Made by a program: the position numbers and the translations under genes. From Nakamurella flavida (GTDB lineage Bacteria > Actinomycetota > Actinomycetes > Mycobacteriales > Nakamurellaceae): 64,000 bases of DNA. Each line of letters opens with the position of its first letter. Positions within the stretch are counted from its first letter, which is position 1. Shown here piece by piece: positions 8,055-19,317 of the stretch. The stretch covers positions 992,001 to 1,056,000 of the forward strand of contig NZ_JAUSQV010000001.1 in assembly GCF_030811475.1 (NCBI RefSeq), written 5' to 3'. The notes under the pieces were generated by a model. The model made no database searches. It was not told where the DNA came from and worked only from the letters and a program-made list of their open reading frames with translations.

Positions 8055-10732
8055 GCCCTGTCGTCCCCCAACACGCTGCGCAGCTCGGCGATGGCCGCCG
8101 GGACGCCGGCGGGGTTGCTGCCGCCGCCCTGGGCCATGTCCGGCTTGCCGCCCCCGCGGCCCCCCACCTGCGGGACGAACGCCTTGACCAGGTCGCCGGC
8201 CTTGACCCCGAGCTGCACCGCGGGCGCCGTCACGGCGACCACGAAGGCCACGGCGTCCGCGGACGGCGCGAACAGGGCGACCACGGCCGGCCGACCGGAC
8301 ATCCGGTTCTTCAGATCGGTGGCCAGGGTGCGGACGTCGGCGGCCGAGGTGCCCTCGGGCAGGGCTGCGGCGACGAGATCGACGGCCCCGACCCGGGTGG
8401 CCCCGTCGACCATGGCGGCGGCGGAACCGGTCAGCTGGGCGGCGCGGACCGCGGCCAGCTCCTTCTCCACCTGGCGCAGCCGCTCGGTGAGCGTCTCGAT
8501 CCGGCCCGGCACCTCGGCGGCCGGGACCTTCAGCAGCCCGGCGACCTGGTGGACCAGGGCCCGCTCGGCGGCCAGGTGCTGGAACGCCTCGAAGCCGACG
8601 ACGGCCTCGACGCGGCGCAGCCCGGAGCCGACGGAGGACTCGCTGGTCAGCGCGAGCGGTCCGATCTGCGACGAGTGCTCGACGTGGGTGCCACCGCACA
8701 GCTCGACCGACCACGGCCCGCCGATCTCCACGATCCGGACGGTGTCGTCGTAGGTCTCGCCGAACAGCGCGATCGCGCCCATCGCGGCCGCCTCGGCCTG
8801 GGTCCCGTAGACGACCCGCACCCCGAGATCGGCGCGGATGGCCCGGTTGGAGACCTCCTCGATCTCGCTGCGCATCGCCGCGGTGAGCGCGGTGTCGAAC
8901 GAGAAGTCCAGCCGCAGGTAGCCGGGCTTGTTGTACGAGCCGGCCTGCAGGGCCTGCGGGCCGAGCACCTGCCGGAGTGCGGCGTGCACCACGTGGGTGC
9001 CGGAGTGCGCCTGTCGGGCACCCAGGCGCCATTCCGGATCGACGTGCGCGGTGACGGTGGAGCCGGCGACCAGCTCGCCGTCGGTGACCCGGACGCGGTG
9101 CACGGTCAGCTTGCGGTCGACCTTCTGCACGTCCAGCACCTCGGCGCGGCCGTGCGGTCCGACGATCCACCCGGCATCGGAGTCCTGCCCGCCGGACTCG
9201 GCGTACAGCGGGGTCTGATCGAGCACCAGCTCGATCACCTGCCCCTCGGCGGCGGTGTCGACCAGTGCGCCGTCGACGAGCAGACCGGTGACAATGCCCT
9301 CCGAGACGAGCTCGGAGTACCCGGTGAACCGGGTCGGGCCGTCGGCCAGCAGACCCCGGTAGACCGAGAGGTCGGCGAGGGAACCCTTGCGTGCCTTGGC
9401 ATCGGCCCGGGCCCGGGTCTTCTGCTCCTCCATCAGCCGGGTGAACCCGGCGACGTCGACGGTCAGCCCGGCCTCGGCCGCCATCTCCAGGGTGAGGTCG
9501 ATCGGGAAGCCCTGGGTGTCGTGCAGGGTGAACGCGGTGGCGCCGGGCAGCACGGTGGCACCCTCGGCCTTGGTCTCCTGCTCGGCCACGGCGAACAGCT
9601 TGGTGCCCGACGCGATGGTGCGCAGGAACGCCTTCTCCTCGGTGACACCGATCTTCTCGATGCGGGCGAAGTCGGTGGCCAGCTCCGGGTAGGACGGGCT
9701 CATCAGGTCCCGCACGACGCCGAACAGGGTGCCGATCACGGGCTCGGTCACGCCGATCAGCCGAGCGGCGCGGACGGTGCGCCGGACCAGCCGGCGCAGC
9801 ACGTACCCGCGGCCCTCGTTGCCGGGGGTGACCCCGTCGCCGATGAGCAGGGTGGCGGAGCGACTGTGGTCGGCGATGACCCGCATGCGGATGTCGGCCT
9901 GGGGGTCCTGCCCGTACGTCCGGCCGGACAGTTCCTCCATCCTGCTGATGATGGGCCGCAACAGGTCGGTCTCGTAGACGTTGTCGACGTCCTGCAGGAC
10001 CAGCGCCATCCGTTCGACACCCAGTCCGGTGTCGATGTTCTGGCTGGGCAGCGGGCCGAGGATGTCGAAGTCGGCGGCGTGGGATCCGCCGAGACCGCTG
10101 GACTCGCCCCGCATGTCCTGCATGAAGACGAGGTTCCAGACCTCCAGGTACCGCTCGTCGGAAGCGAGCGGCCCGCCGTCGGGGCCGAAGGACGGCCCGC
10201 GGTCGTAGTAGATCTCCGAGCACGGACCGCACGGGCCGGGGACGCCCATGGACCAGAAGTTGTCGGCCATGCCCATCTTCTGGATGCGCTCGGCGGGCAG
10301 CCCGGCGATCTCCTGCCACAGCTGGACGGACTCGTCGTCCTTCTCGAACACGGTCACCCACAGCCGGTCCGGGTCGAGCCCGTACCCGCCGTCGGCCAGC
10401 GAGCCGGTGAGCAGCGTCCAGGCGTGCTGGATCGCGCCGGCCTTGAAGTAGTCGCCGAACGAGAAGTTCCCGGCCATCTGGAAGAACGTGTTGTGCCGGG
10501 TGGTGATGCCGACGTTGTCGATGTCCAGGGTGCGCACGCACTTCTGCACGCTGGTCGCCCGCGGGAAGGGCGGGGTGCTCTGGCCGAGGAAGTACGGCTT
10601 GAACGGGACCATGCCGGCCACGGTGAACAGCAGGGTCGGATCCTCGCTGATCAGCGAGGCGGAGGGGACGACGGTGTGCCCGGCCCGCTCGAAGTGATCC
10701 AGGAACCGCTGCCGGATCTCATGGGTCTGCAC
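8051..10732 (-). CDS. alaS: Alanyl-tRNA synthetase
   Basis: An 893-residue class II synthetase of normal length. The N-terminus [21 protein letters not shown] and [15 protein letters not shown] belong to the catalytic core. The editing domain shows zinc-type HSGTHVVH and [13 protein letters not shown] motifs. The C-terminal C-Ala (DHHA1) domain ends with the [15 protein letters not shown] signature. It charges tRNA-Ala with alanine and clears mischarged serine or glycine. The GTG start is the only one that keeps the full conserved N-terminus. It lies 134 nt after the DUF6167 gene and overlaps ruvX downstream. A second, separate editing protein lies at 25329-26225. Confidence 0.98.
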   Translation of the reverse strand: MQTHEIRQRFLDHFERAGHTVVPSASLISEDPTLLFTVAGMVPFKPYFLGQSTPPFPRATSVQKCVRTLDIDNVGITTRHNTFFQMAGNFSFGDYFKAGAIQHAWTLLTGSLADGGYGLDPDRLWVTVFEKDDESVQLWQEIAGLPAERIQKMGMADNFWSMGVPGPCGPCSEIYYDRGPSFGPDGGPLASDERYLEVWNLVFMQDMRGESSGLGGSHAADFDILGPLPSQNIDTGLGVERMALVLQDVDNVYETDLLRPIISRMEELSGRTYGQDPQADIRMRVIADHSRSATLLIGDGVTPGNEGRGYVLRRLVRRTVRAARLIGVTEPVIGTLFGVVRDLMSPSYPELATDFARIEKIGVTEEKAFLRTIASGTKLFAVAEQETKAEGATVLPGATAFTLHDTQGFPIDLTLEMAAEAGLTVDVAGFTRLMEEQKTRARADAKARKGSLADLSVYRGLLADGPTRFTGYSELVSEGIVTGLLVDGALVDTAAEGQVIELVLDQTPLYAESGGQDSDAGWIVGPHGRAEVLDVQKVDRKLTVHRVRVTDGELVAGSTVTAHVDPEWRLGARQAHSGTHVVHAALRQVLGPQALQAGSYNKPGYLRLDFSFDTALTAAMRSEIEEVSNRAIRADLGVRVVYGTQAEAAAMGAIALFGETYDDTVRIVEIGGPWSVELCGGTHVEHSSQIGPLALTSESSVGSGLRRVEAVVGFEAFQHLAAERALVHQVAGLLKVPAAEVPGRIETLTERLRQVEKELAAVRAAQLTGSAAAMVDGATRVGAVDLVAAALPEGTSAADVRTLATDLKNRMSGRPAVVALFAPSADAVAFVVAVTAPAVQLGVKAGDLVKAFVPQVGGRGGGKPDMAQGGGSNPAGVPAAIAELRSVLGDDRA

Positions 10733-10866
10733 GGGGTCATCGCTCCATCACTGCCGGGGACCGGGCCCGTGCCGGGCTCGATCGGATCTGCTGGGCTGCG
10801 GTCCGCCGGATCGACGGTCGCGCGGGGGCCGGCGCCCGCGGGGGGGGTGCCGGGGGGCCGGGGAGG

Positions 10867-11220
10867 TCAGGCGCTGCGGCGGGCCGACCGGCGCGGCGGC
10901 GGGTCGGCCGCCACCACGGTGGGAGGGGACGCGTCCGGCCCGGCGGATTCGGGACCGACCATGAGCACGGCGCCGGTGGTGTTGTCGATGACCGGGCGGT
11001 AGCTGGCCTGCCGGTTCAGCGCACCCTGGCGGACGTCGGAGGCGAAGGAGCCCACCGCGTTGCCGAGTTCGGCGATGGCGTCGGCGACGTCGGCGGCGAT
11101 GGCCGACGGGGTCAGCTGGGCGGCCATCGCGGCCCGCGCCGCTTCCTTGGCCCGCCGGGTGCGTCGCATGGACATCGCGCCCAGGGCGACCCCGGCCGCG
11201 AAATAGTGGATGCGCTTCAC
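10867..11220 (-). CDS. DUF6167-like small membrane-associated protein upstream of alaS
   Basis: A 117-residue protein with GTG start and a GGAAGGA ribosome site further upstream. The N-terminus KRIHYFAAGVALGAMSMRR is a short hydrophobic stretch bounded by basic residues, consistent with membrane tethering. A helical segment follows (AAMAAQLTPSAIAADVADAIAELGNAVGSFASDVRQ cut into two amphipathic parts), then a Pro/Ala-rich tail. Proteins of this kind commonly sit just before alaS in actinomycetes, sometimes after a DUF948 gene, which is not present here. The function is unknown; the context suggests a house-keeping envelope role. Confidence 0.72.
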   Translation of the reverse strand: MKRIHYFAAGVALGAMSMRRTRRAKEAARAAMAAQLTPSAIAADVADAIAELGNAVGSFASDVRQGALNRQASYRPVIDNTTGAVLMVGPESAGPDASPPTVVAADPPPRRSARRSA

Positions 11221-11496
11221 GTGTGCTGGCGTTCCTTCCCCGACCTGCCGGCCCGGGACGACACCGCGTCCCCGCCCGGCCCCTGTGGTGACCGACCTGC
11301 CCTCCACGGACCACGCGACGGGCCCGCCGGGTGCCGGGGGCGTCATCGCGTTCGGCTGAGGGTATACGGCGTGGTCCGTCGGACGGGAACCTCGGCGGGA
11401 CGCACCGGGGTGCACCTCACCTGAGCCCGACCTCACCGACGCTGTGTTTCGCTGCCCTGTCGGCGGCACGCGGGGTCCGCCCGACCGCCGCCACCG

Positions 11497-12780
11497 GTGT
11501 CCGTCCCACCCCGCACGGAAGGGGCGTCCGGTGTCCTGTGTGGCTCCCGCCGGGTCGGCGTAGTGCTCGCCGCATCCCTGCTGTGCTGCGTGGGCAGCAT
11601 CGCCGTCTGGTCGCTGGCCGCCGGTCGCCTCGAGACGTGGCGGGTGTCGCCGGCCCTCGTCCTCGCCGTGCTCGGCGCAGTGGTCGGCCTGTTCGTCCGG
11701 CCGGAGATCATCGAGGTGCTCGACTTCCCGGTGACCGAGCAGATCATCGAACTCATCCTGGCCACCCTGCTGTTCTCCGACGCCATCGCCGTGCGCGGGC
11801 GGATGCTCGGATCGAGCCCCGCCGTCTCCAGCCGCCTGCTCTTCGTCGCTCTGCCCCTCTCCCTGGCCCTCGCGGCAGCGGTGGGGGTGCTCGTCCTGCC
11901 GGGACACCCCGTGGCTCTCGCCGTGGTCATCGCCTGCATCGTGATGCCCACCGACCTGTCGCCGGCGCCGGGGATCCTGGCCGAGGCCCGACTACCGCTG
12001 CGGGTGCGCTCGGCCCTGAACGTGGAGAGCGGCCTGAACGACGGGATCGTCGCCCCCGTCTTCGCCGTCGCCCTGGCCGCCGTGACCACGTCGGCCGCCG
12101 GATCCGATCCTGGATCGGAGTCCGGTTCCGCGGTGCTCGCCGAGGCGCTCGGGGCGAGCGCCGTCGCGCTGGCCGTCGGGCTGGGTACCGGCACCGTCTA
12201 CGGACTGCTCGTCCGGGTCGCGCGGGCACGCGGCTGGAGCGAGGACACCTCGATCCGCATCGGCATGCTGGCCGTTCCGCTCACCACCTACTGCATCGCG
12301 GTGCTGCTGGACGGGAACGGGTTCGTGGCCGCGTTCATCAGCGGGGTGGCCGTGCACCTGATCCTCCGCGAGGAGACCGAGCAGTTCACCGGCTTCACCA
12401 AGGACGTGGTCGAGACGACCTCGCTGGGGCTGTGGTTCGTGTTCGGCGTGCTCGCCGGGGTCGTCTTCTTCTCCGGCGTCGACTGGCCGGTGGTGGTGGT
12501 CTCCGTGCTGGCCCTCACCCTGTTGCGCCTGGTCCCCGTCGGGCTGGCCCTCGTCCGGTCGGGCACGACGGCCGCCGAGCGTTTCGCCCTGTCCCTCCTG
12601 GGCCCGCGGGGCGTGACCTCACTGGTCTTCGGTCTGCTGGCGGTCAACGCCATCGACGACGACACCACCATCACCGTGCTGCAGATCATGGTGCTCACCG
12701 TGTCGGTGAGCCTGCTGCTGCACGGGATCGGCGCAGCCCCGGTGGCCCGCCGGCTCTTCCCGTCGCCGCCGCGGGGATGA
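11497..12780 (+). CDS. CPA1-family cation:proton antiporter (NhaP-like)
   Basis: A hydrophobic protein of up to 427 residues with roughly 12 membrane helices. Two family landmarks are present: an acidic residue in MPTDLSPAPGI (helix 5 region) and the Asn-Asp pair in NVESGLNDGIVAPVF (helix 6 region). The segment LGPRGVTSLVFGLLA is another conserved CPA1 stretch. The family exchanges Na+ or K+ for H+ across the cytoplasmic membrane. Start choice is uncertain: GTG at 11497 gives 427 residues, but GTG at 11563 just before the first helix also works and neither has a strong ribosome site. It is monocistronic, divergent from the DUF6167/alaS block. Confidence 0.85.
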   Translation: MSVPPRTEGASGVLCGSRRVGVVLAASLLCCVGSIAVWSLAAGRLETWRVSPALVLAVLGAVVGLFVRPEIIEVLDFPVTEQIIELILATLLFSDAIAVRGRMLGSSPAVSSRLLFVALPLSLALAAAVGVLVLPGHPVALAVVIACIVMPTDLSPAPGILAEARLPLRVRSALNVESGLNDGIVAPVFAVALAAVTTSAAGSDPGSESGSAVLAEALGASAVALAVGLGTGTVYGLLVRVARARGWSEDTSIRIGMLAVPLTTYCIAVLLDGNGFVAAFISGVAVHLILREETEQFTGFTKDVVETTSLGLWFVFGVLAGVVFFSGVDWPVVVVSVLALTLLRLVPVGLALVRSGTTAAERFALSLLGPRGVTSLVFGLLAVNAIDDDTTITVLQIMVLTVSVSLLLHGIGAAPVARRLFPSPPRG

Positions 12781-12910
12781 CCGGATCGGGGCCGGGATTT
12801 GTCGTGCGGGACTCCTCGGCGGGATCCTTCACGGGCCGTCGCCCGTCGATCGGCACTCGACCGCACCTCCGCGCGCACCGACCACCGAGCCCAGGGAGAC
12901 CGCACACCCG

Positions 12911-14674
12911 ATGACCACGTCCACCCCCAGCACCAGCCGCACGGACGATGCCGGCCGCGCCTCCGCCGACGGCCCCTCCACCGAGATCCGTCACGGCGGC
13001 GCTCCCGAGGGTGTCGACGCGCACGACTGGCGTCGCACGGCGGTGGTCTACCAGATCTATCCCCGCTCGTTCGCGGACGCGAACGGCGACGGCATCGGCG
13101 ATCTGCCCGGCATCACGGCTCGTCTCGGTGACCTCGCCGACCTGGGCGTGGACGCCGTCTGGCTGTCGCCCTTCTACACCTCGCCGCAGGCCGACGCCGG
13201 GTACGACGTCGCCGACTACCGCGACGTGGACCCGCTGTTCGGCACCCTGGCCGACTTCGACGCACTGCTGGCCCGCACCCACGAGCTGGGCATGAAGCTC
13301 GTGGTCGACCTGGTCCCGAACCATTCGTCCGACGAGCACCGCTGGTTCCGGGAGGCCCTCGCCGCGGCCCCCGGCTCCCCGGAACGCGAGCGGTACATCT
13401 TCCGGGACGGCTCCGGCCCGGACGGGTCCCTGCCGCCGAACAACTGGCCGTCGATGTTCCGCGGCCCCGCCTGGACCCGGACGACGAACGCCGACGGCAC
13501 CCCCGGCCAGTGGTACCTGCACCTGTTCGACACCAAGCAGCCCGACTGGAACTGGGAGAACCCGGAGATCCGCGAGGAGTTCCTGTCGATCCTGCGGTTC
13601 TGGCTCGACCGCGGGGTGGACGGCTTCCGGGTCGACGTGGCCAACTCGATGATCAAGGACCAGGCCCTGCCCGACGTGGCCCTGGACTCCGACGGCCACC
13701 CGGCCGGTCATTTCACCAGCCCCGACGGGGAGTCCGAGATCGAGGGCGCGCCCTCGCCGTACCTGGATCTGGACGGCGTGCACGAGATCTACCGCAGCTG
13801 GCGGGCCGTGCTGGACGAGTACACCCCCGGCCGGATGCTGGTCGCCGAGGCCTGGGTGCAGCCGCTGTCCCGGCTGGCCCTCTACGTCCGCCCGGACGAG
13901 ATGGACCAGGCGTTCAACTTCGACTTCCTGGCCGCGCCGTGGAACGCCGCGACCCTGCGGGAGGTCATCTCGGCCTCGATGGCCAACAACGACTCCGTCG
14001 GCGCACCCACCACCTGGGTGCTGTCCAACCACGACGTCGTCCGGCACGCCACCCGGTTCGGCCTGAAGCGGGCCGGCGGCCTGCACGCCGGCATCCGCGC
14101 GGTGGACGACCAGCCCGATGCCGAGCTGGGCCTGCGCCGCGCGCGGGCGGCCACGCTGCTGATGCTGGCCCTGCCCGGTTCGGCCTACCTGTACCAGGGT
14201 GAGGAGCTCGGCCTGCCCGAGCACACCGATCTGGACGACGACCTGCGTCAGGACCCGACCTGGTGGCGCTCCGGGCACACCGAGGCCGGCCGCGACGGCT
14301 GCCGCGTCCCGGTGCCGTGGGAGGGCGACGCACCCGGGGCCGGGTTCGGCCCGACCGGGCTCACCTGGCTGCCCCAGCCCGCCGCCTACGCGCGGCTGGC
14401 CCGCGACAAGCAGCGCGGCGTCCCGGGATCGACCCTGGAGATGTACACGGCGGCGCTGGCCGCCCGCCGGGAGTTCCAGCTGGGCGCCGGCTCGCTGAGC
14501 TGGGAGTCCACCCCGGGCGCCGACGCGGTCGCCCTGCGCAACGGGGCGATCCGCGTCGTCTGCAACACCGGTTCGACCCCGATCCCGCTGCCCGCCGGCG
14601 AGGTCGTGCTGGCCAGTGTCGAGCTGCCGGGCGACGGCACCCTGCCCGGCGACGCCGCGGTCTGGGTGCGCTGA
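12911..14674 (+). CDS. Alpha-glucosidase, glycoside hydrolase family 13
   Basis: A 587-residue (beta/alpha)8 enzyme. It begins its domain at VVYQIYPRSFADANGDGIGDL, carries VDLVPNHSS, the nucleophile Asp242 in GFRVDVANS, the acid/base Glu313 in LVAEAW, and Asp375 in SNHD. The sequence TKQPDWNWENPE is typical of alpha-1,4-glucosidases (oligo-alpha-glucosidase group) rather than amylases or trehalose synthase. No signal peptide is present, so it is cytosolic. The ATG is preceded by GGGAG. A strong hairpin follows the stop. The maltokinase-cap-like gene lies 245 nt downstream, so both may serve maltose or alpha-glucan metabolism. Confidence 0.93.
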   Translation: MTTSTPSTSRTDDAGRASADGPSTEIRHGGAPEGVDAHDWRRTAVVYQIYPRSFADANGDGIGDLPGITARLGDLADLGVDAVWLSPFYTSPQADAGYDVADYRDVDPLFGTLADFDALLARTHELGMKLVVDLVPNHSSDEHRWFREALAAAPGSPERERYIFRDGSGPDGSLPPNNWPSMFRGPAWTRTTNADGTPGQWYLHLFDTKQPDWNWENPEIREEFLSILRFWLDRGVDGFRVDVANSMIKDQALPDVALDSDGHPAGHFTSPDGESEIEGAPSPYLDLDGVHEIYRSWRAVLDEYTPGRMLVAEAWVQPLSRLALYVRPDEMDQAFNFDFLAAPWNAATLREVISASMANNDSVGAPTTWVLSNHDVVRHATRFGLKRAGGLHAGIRAVDDQPDAELGLRRARAATLLMLALPGSAYLYQGEELGLPEHTDLDDDLRQDPTWWRSGHTEAGRDGCRVPVPWEGDAPGAGFGPTGLTWLPQPAAYARLARDKQRGVPGSTLEMYTAALAARREFQLGAGSLSWESTPGADAVALRNGAIRVVCNTGSTPIPLPAGEVVLASVELPGDGTLPGDAAVWVR

Positions 14675-14693
14675 CCGGCACGCACGGATCACC

Positions 14694-14728
14694 CGGGCCC
14701 GGGTCGGCAGCACGCCGACCCGGGCCCG
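14694..14728 (+). terminator. Perfect 15-bp hairpin after the GH13 gene
   Basis: The arms 14694-14708 and 14714-14728 are perfect reverse complements of 15 bp (CGGGCCCGGGTCGGC and its complement) around the 5-nt loop AGCAC. It starts 20 nt after the GH13 stop codon. No T-tract follows. The strength and position point to an intrinsic terminator of the T-less actinobacterial kind. Confidence 0.75.
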
Positions 14729-14919
14729 CCGGGTCTCCCGACCCCGGGGCACGGCACGAGGGGCACCCGGCCGACCGGTGGGTCAGGCGTTCTCCTCGGC
14801 GAACGCCCGTGCCCCGACCACGGCGTGCGAGGGCGGATTGATCGCCGAGGGGTTCTGCAGCCAGGTCGGGCCGCGACATCGGAGACACTGATGATCACCC
14901 CCGAGCAGGAAGGACGACC

Positions 14920-15501
14920 GTGTCCACCATCTTCCGGACCACCCTCACCCCCGGCAAGCTCGACCTGGTCGCCGCCTGGATCGTGAACCGACCCTGGTAC
15001 GTCCGGCAGGATGCGGCCCCGGAACTGGCCCGGGCCGGCGGCTTCCGGCTGGACGACCCGGCCGGCGAGGTGGGCATCGAGTTCATGCACGTGGTCGACA
15101 CGGCCGGCGCGGACCCGGTCGTCTACCACGTGCCGGTCACCTACCGCGGGGCTCCGCCGACCGGCGACGACGGTTCACCCACCGACGGGGCCCTGATCGG
15201 CCGGGCGGAGCACGGCGTGCTCGGCACCCGCTGGGTCTACGACGGCGAGCACGACCCGGTCCTGCTGTCCGCCCTGGCCGCGTTCTGCAACGGCGCGGTG
15301 CAGGCCCAAGCGCAGAGCGAGACCGACACCCTCGACCCGTCCGTCCGCGTCGAGGGGGTGAGCGGGACGGTCTCGGTGGCCGACCTGCGCATCGTGCACC
15401 GGCTGGCCGCCGGACCCGTCCCCGACGGCGGTGGGGTCAGCGGCACCTGGACGACACCGGACGGCGAGCGCCTGCGCGGCCCGCTGGTGGTGCTGCGGTA
15501 G
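14920..15501 (+). CDS. Standalone maltokinase N-terminal cap-like domain protein
   Basis: A 193-residue protein with GTG start after AGGA. The motifs EFMHVVDTAG, YHVPVTYRGAPP, LIGRAEHGVLG and RWVYDGEHDPV are those of the cap domain found at the N-terminus of mycobacterial-type maltokinase, here without any kinase domain. Such standalone proteins are often labelled glucan-branching related by context. It contains no catalytic motif I can identify. The neighbouring GH13 enzyme supports a tie to maltose or glucan metabolism, possibly as a substrate-binding or regulatory protein. The last codons are duplicated just beyond the stop (see findings). Confidence 0.75.
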   Translation: MSTIFRTTLTPGKLDLVAAWIVNRPWYVRQDAAPELARAGGFRLDDPAGEVGIEFMHVVDTAGADPVVYHVPVTYRGAPPTGDDGSPTDGALIGRAEHGVLGTRWVYDGEHDPVLLSALAAFCNGAVQAQAQSETDTLDPSVRVEGVSGTVSVADLRIVHRLAAGPVPDGGGVSGTWTTPDGERLRGPLVVLR

Positions 15502-15524
15502 CTGGTGGTGCTGCTGGGGTCCGC

Positions 15525-16532
<1,008 letters not shown>

Positions 16533-16534
16533 GG

Positions 16535-17959
16535 TCACTCCCCTGTTCGACGACGGCCGGTGCGGATCAGCTGCCGGAGCCACGAGACCCGCTGAGCCAC
16601 GGTGCGTTCATGGCCGCGGTCCACCGGACGGTAGTAGTCCCGCCCGACGAGTTCGTCCGGCGGGTACTGCTGCGCGACGACGGCATCGGGCCGGTCGTGT
16701 GGATAGACGTAACCCTTCGCGTTCCCCAGCGCCGCCGCGCCCGGGTAGTGGCCGTCCCGCAGATGCGGCGGGACACTGCCGGCCAGCCCGGACCGGACGT
16801 CGGCCATGGCCGCGTCGATGGCCATGATCACCGCATTCGACTTGGGGGCGGTGGCCAGGTGGATGGTCGCCTGGGTCAGGGCGATGCGCGCCTCCGGCAG
16901 GCCGACGAGCTGGACGACCTGGGCCGCGGCGACCGCCGTGGTCAGCGCGGTCGGGTCGGCCATGCCGATGTCCTCGCTGGCGTGCACCATCAACCGCCGG
17001 GCGATGAACCGGGGGTCCTCCCCCGCCTCGATCATCCGGGCCAGGTAGTGCACGGCGGCGTCGGCGTCGCTGCCCCGGATCGACTTGATGAAGGCGCTGA
17101 TGACGTCGTAGTGCTGGTCGCCGGAGCGGTCGTAGCGCACCGCGGCCCGGTTGACCGCCCGCTCCACCGCGGGAAGATCGATCTCGGCCGGCCCCTGCGC
17201 GTCCGACCCCGGCTCGGGCACCGACCCGGCTGCGGCCTCCAGGGCGGTGAGCGCCCGCCGGGCGTCCCCGCCGGCCAGCGCGAGCAGATGCGCCCGGGCG
17301 TCCGGTGCCAGGGTGTACCGACCGCCGAGTCCCCGGTCGTCCCGCACCGCCCGTTCCACCAGCTCGTCGATCTCGGTGTCCTGCAACGGTTGCAGCTGCA
17401 GCACGAGCGAGCGGGACAGCAACGGGGAGACCACGGAGAAGAACGGGTTCTCGGTGGTGGCGGCGATGAGGATGACGGTGCGGTCCTCCACCGCGCCGAG
17501 CAGCGAGTCCTGCTGGGTCCGGGAGAACCGGTGCACCTCGTCGATGAACAGCACGGTCTGCTCACCGGTGGTGCGCAGCGAGAGCTGGGCGCCGGTGATG
17601 ACCGCACGCACCTCCTTGACGCCGGCCGAGACCGCGGACAGCTGCTCGAAGCGGCGGCCGGTCGCCCCGGCCACCAGCATGGCCAGCGTGGTCTTGCCCG
17701 TCCCGGGGGGCCCGTACAGCAGCATCGAGGACGGCGCACCGCCCTCGACCAACCGGCGCAGCGGGGCGCCCGGGCCGAGCAGGTGCTTCTGCCCGGCCAC
17801 CTCGTCCAGGGTGAGCGGACGCATCCGGGTGGCCAGCGGCGCCTTCGGGTCCCGCGAGCGGTCGTCCGTCGGGCCACTCGGGCGCGGCGCCACCGGGGCG
17901 CCGGCCGGCCCGCCGTCGGGCTGCGCCACCGCGAACAGTCCCAGGTCCCCGTCGCTCAC
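16535..17959 (-). CDS. rarA: Replication-associated recombination protein A (RarA/MgsA AAA+ ATPase)
   Basis: A 474-residue AAA+ protein. It has the start region [19 protein letters not shown], Walker [15 protein letters not shown], Walker [11 protein letters not shown], sensor AATTENPFF, and the family-specific tail [28 protein letters not shown] and [12 protein letters not shown]. It acts at stalled replication forks. The GTG at 17959 is chosen because VSDGDLGLF begins the family alignment and a TAGCGT -10 hexamer ends 8 nt before it. The stretch between residues 15 and 45 is a low-complexity Pro/Arg linker. It is divergent from the flavin reductase gene at 18063. Confidence 0.95.
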   Translation of the reverse strand: MSDGDLGLFAVAQPDGGPAGAPVAPRPSGPTDDRSRDPKAPLATRMRPLTLDEVAGQKHLLGPGAPLRRLVEGGAPSSMLLYGPPGTGKTTLAMLVAGATGRRFEQLSAVSAGVKEVRAVITGAQLSLRTTGEQTVLFIDEVHRFSRTQQDSLLGAVEDRTVILIAATTENPFFSVVSPLLSRSLVLQLQPLQDTEIDELVERAVRDDRGLGGRYTLAPDARAHLLALAGGDARRALTALEAAAGSVPEPGSDAQGPAEIDLPAVERAVNRAAVRYDRSGDQHYDVISAFIKSIRGSDADAAVHYLARMIEAGEDPRFIARRLMVHASEDIGMADPTALTTAVAAAQVVQLVGLPEARIALTQATIHLATAPKSNAVIMAIDAAMADVRSGLAGSVPPHLRDGHYPGAAALGNAKGYVYPHDRPDAVVAQQYPPDELVGRDYYRPVDRGHERTVAQRVSWLRQLIRTGRRRTGE

Positions 17960-17967
17960 GCTGCCCG

Positions 17968-17973
17968 ACGCTA
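17968..17973 (-). promoter_or_regulatory. -10 element of rarA, near-leaderless
   Basis: On the minus strand TAGCGT occupies 17973-17968, followed by 8 nt and the GTG start at 17959. A start of transcription 7 to 8 nt downstream would give an mRNA beginning at or one base before the start codon. No clear -35 hexamer is visible. Confidence 0.55.
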
Positions 17974-18049
17974 CCGCCCGCCTGCCGCGGCCACGCGCCC
18001 GCGCCACGGCGGACGTGCGCCGGCCGACCGGGAGACGGAGGCGGGTCCG

Positions 18050-18055
18050 TAGCGT
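18050..18055 (+). promoter_or_regulatory. -10 element of the flavin reductase gene, leaderless
   Basis: TAGCGT is followed by exactly 7 nt and then the GTG at 18063. No ribosome-binding site fits in that space, so translation is presumably leaderless. It mirrors the rarA promoter in the same 103-nt divergent spacer. A convincing -35 hexamer is not seen. Confidence 0.55.
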
Positions 18056-18062
18056 GGCCGGG

Positions 18063-19208
18063 GTGAGCTCTCGCAGCACCGTCACCCCGGCCGACCGCGC
18101 CACGGCCTGGGACGTGATCGTGGTCGGCGCCGGACCCGCCGGGTGCGCGGCCGCCGCCGCGGCCCGGCAGGCCGACCCGGTCGCTCGGGTGCTGCTGCTG
18201 GACCGCACCGACTTCCCCCGCGACAAGGTGTGCGGCGACGGCATCGCCGCGCAGGCCTGGGATGCGTTGCGGGATCTGGGATTCGACACCGGAGCCGTGG
18301 CCGAGGGCTACCCGTCGCTCCGTCGGTTGCGGCTGACCGGACCGGGTGGCCCGGTGGCCGAACGGGACATGGCCCACCCGGTGCACGTCGTCCCGCGCCG
18401 GGTGTTCGACGCCCGGCTGGTCGCCGACGTGACCGCCCGCGGGGTCGAGCTGCGCCGGCACCGGGTGACCGGGGTGGTCGTCCGGACCGACGGAGTGGAG
18501 GTCGACGGGCTGCTCCGGGCCCGGGCGGTGATCGGGGCCGACGGGGCCGAGTCGCTCGTCCGCCGGGCCGCCGGGGTGCCCGCTCCCCGATCGGGCACGG
18601 TGGCCGTCGCCCTGCGCGGTTACGCGCCGGTCCCGGCGGACGCCCGCACCCAGATGATCACGATGACCGACCGCCGCTGGCCCGCCTACGCCTGGAACTT
18701 CCCGGTCGGCGACGGCACCGCCAATGTCGGGTACGGGCATCTGCTGGACGGCCCGCCGGTGAGTCGGGCGGAGATGGCCGAGTCACTGCATCGCCTGCTG
18801 CCCGATGTCGGCGAGGTCCAGGGGCTGCGCGGGCACCGGCTGCCACTGTCCACCGGCCGGCCGCGAATACCCGACGGCCGGGTCCTGCTCGTGGGCGACG
18901 CGCAGTCGCTCATCCACCCGCTGACCGGGGAGGGCATCTACTACGCGATCGTGTCCGGCGCGCTGGCCGGGGGCGCCGCCGTCCGGGGAGCGCGGGCGGG
19001 GGCGGTGTACCGGCGGGCCATGCGGCACCGGCTGGGTCGGCACCTGCGGCACACCTCGCTGGTCGCCTCGGCCGGCCGCTGGCCCGCCGTCATCGACGCC
19101 GGGGTGCGCTCGGCCGCCCGTCGACAGCGCTCGTTCGACGACCTCGTGCACTTCGGGTTGGCCGACGGCACGCTGCGACCCCGGATGGTGGCCGGGCTCG
19201 TTCGCTGA
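18063..19208 (+). CDS. Geranylgeranyl reductase family FAD-dependent oxidoreductase
   Basis: A 381-residue flavoprotein. The FAD-binding Rossmann motif is [12 protein letters not shown] (Gly22, Gly24, Gly27), followed by [12 protein letters not shown] typical of geranylgeranyl reductase and related polyprenyl-saturating enzymes, then [20 protein letters not shown] as the second FAD motif. Members reduce prenyl side chains, for example of menaquinone, or act as halogenase-like or monooxygenase enzymes. No signal peptide is seen. The GTG start lies 7 nt after a -10 hexamer. Downstream at 109 nt is the AAA+ ATPase gene with its own -10 element. Menaquinone tail reduction is plausible but not proven. 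Confidence 0.88.
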   Translation: MSSRSTVTPADRATAWDVIVVGAGPAGCAAAAAARQADPVARVLLLDRTDFPRDKVCGDGIAAQAWDALRDLGFDTGAVAEGYPSLRRLRLTGPGGPVAERDMAHPVHVVPRRVFDARLVADVTARGVELRRHRVTGVVVRTDGVEVDGLLRARAVIGADGAESLVRRAAGVPAPRSGTVAVALRGYAPVPADARTQMITMTDRRWPAYAWNFPVGDGTANVGYGHLLDGPPVSRAEMAESLHRLLPDVGEVQGLRGHRLPLSTGRPRIPDGRVLLVGDAQSLIHPLTGEGIYYAIVSGALAGGAAVRGARAGAVYRRAMRHRLGRHLRHTSLVASAGRWPAVIDAGVRSAARRQRSFDDLVHFGLADGTLRPRMVAGLVR

Positions 19209-19304
19209 CCCGGCGCCAGACGACGCACAGCCACCGTCACCGGTTCGACCGGCGTGACTGCTCCCGGGAGAGCGACACACCGGGATCCGGCCCGGCTCCG
19301 GACC

Positions 19305-19310
19305 TAGACT
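19305..19310 (+). promoter_or_regulatory. -10 element of the AAA+ ATPase gene, leaderless
   Basis: TAGACT is followed by exactly 7 nt (CCGGCCC) and the GTG start at 19318. The geometry equals that at 18050 and 42589, and again leaves no room for a ribosome-binding site. The -35 region is not obvious. Confidence 0.5.
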
Positions 19311-19317
19311 CCGGCCC

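Noticed and set aside
12911-14674. Trehalose synthase or alpha-amylase for the GH13 gene
   Set aside because: The protein lacks a signal peptide and carries QPDWNWENP and the glucosidase-type domain order; no fused maltokinase is present.
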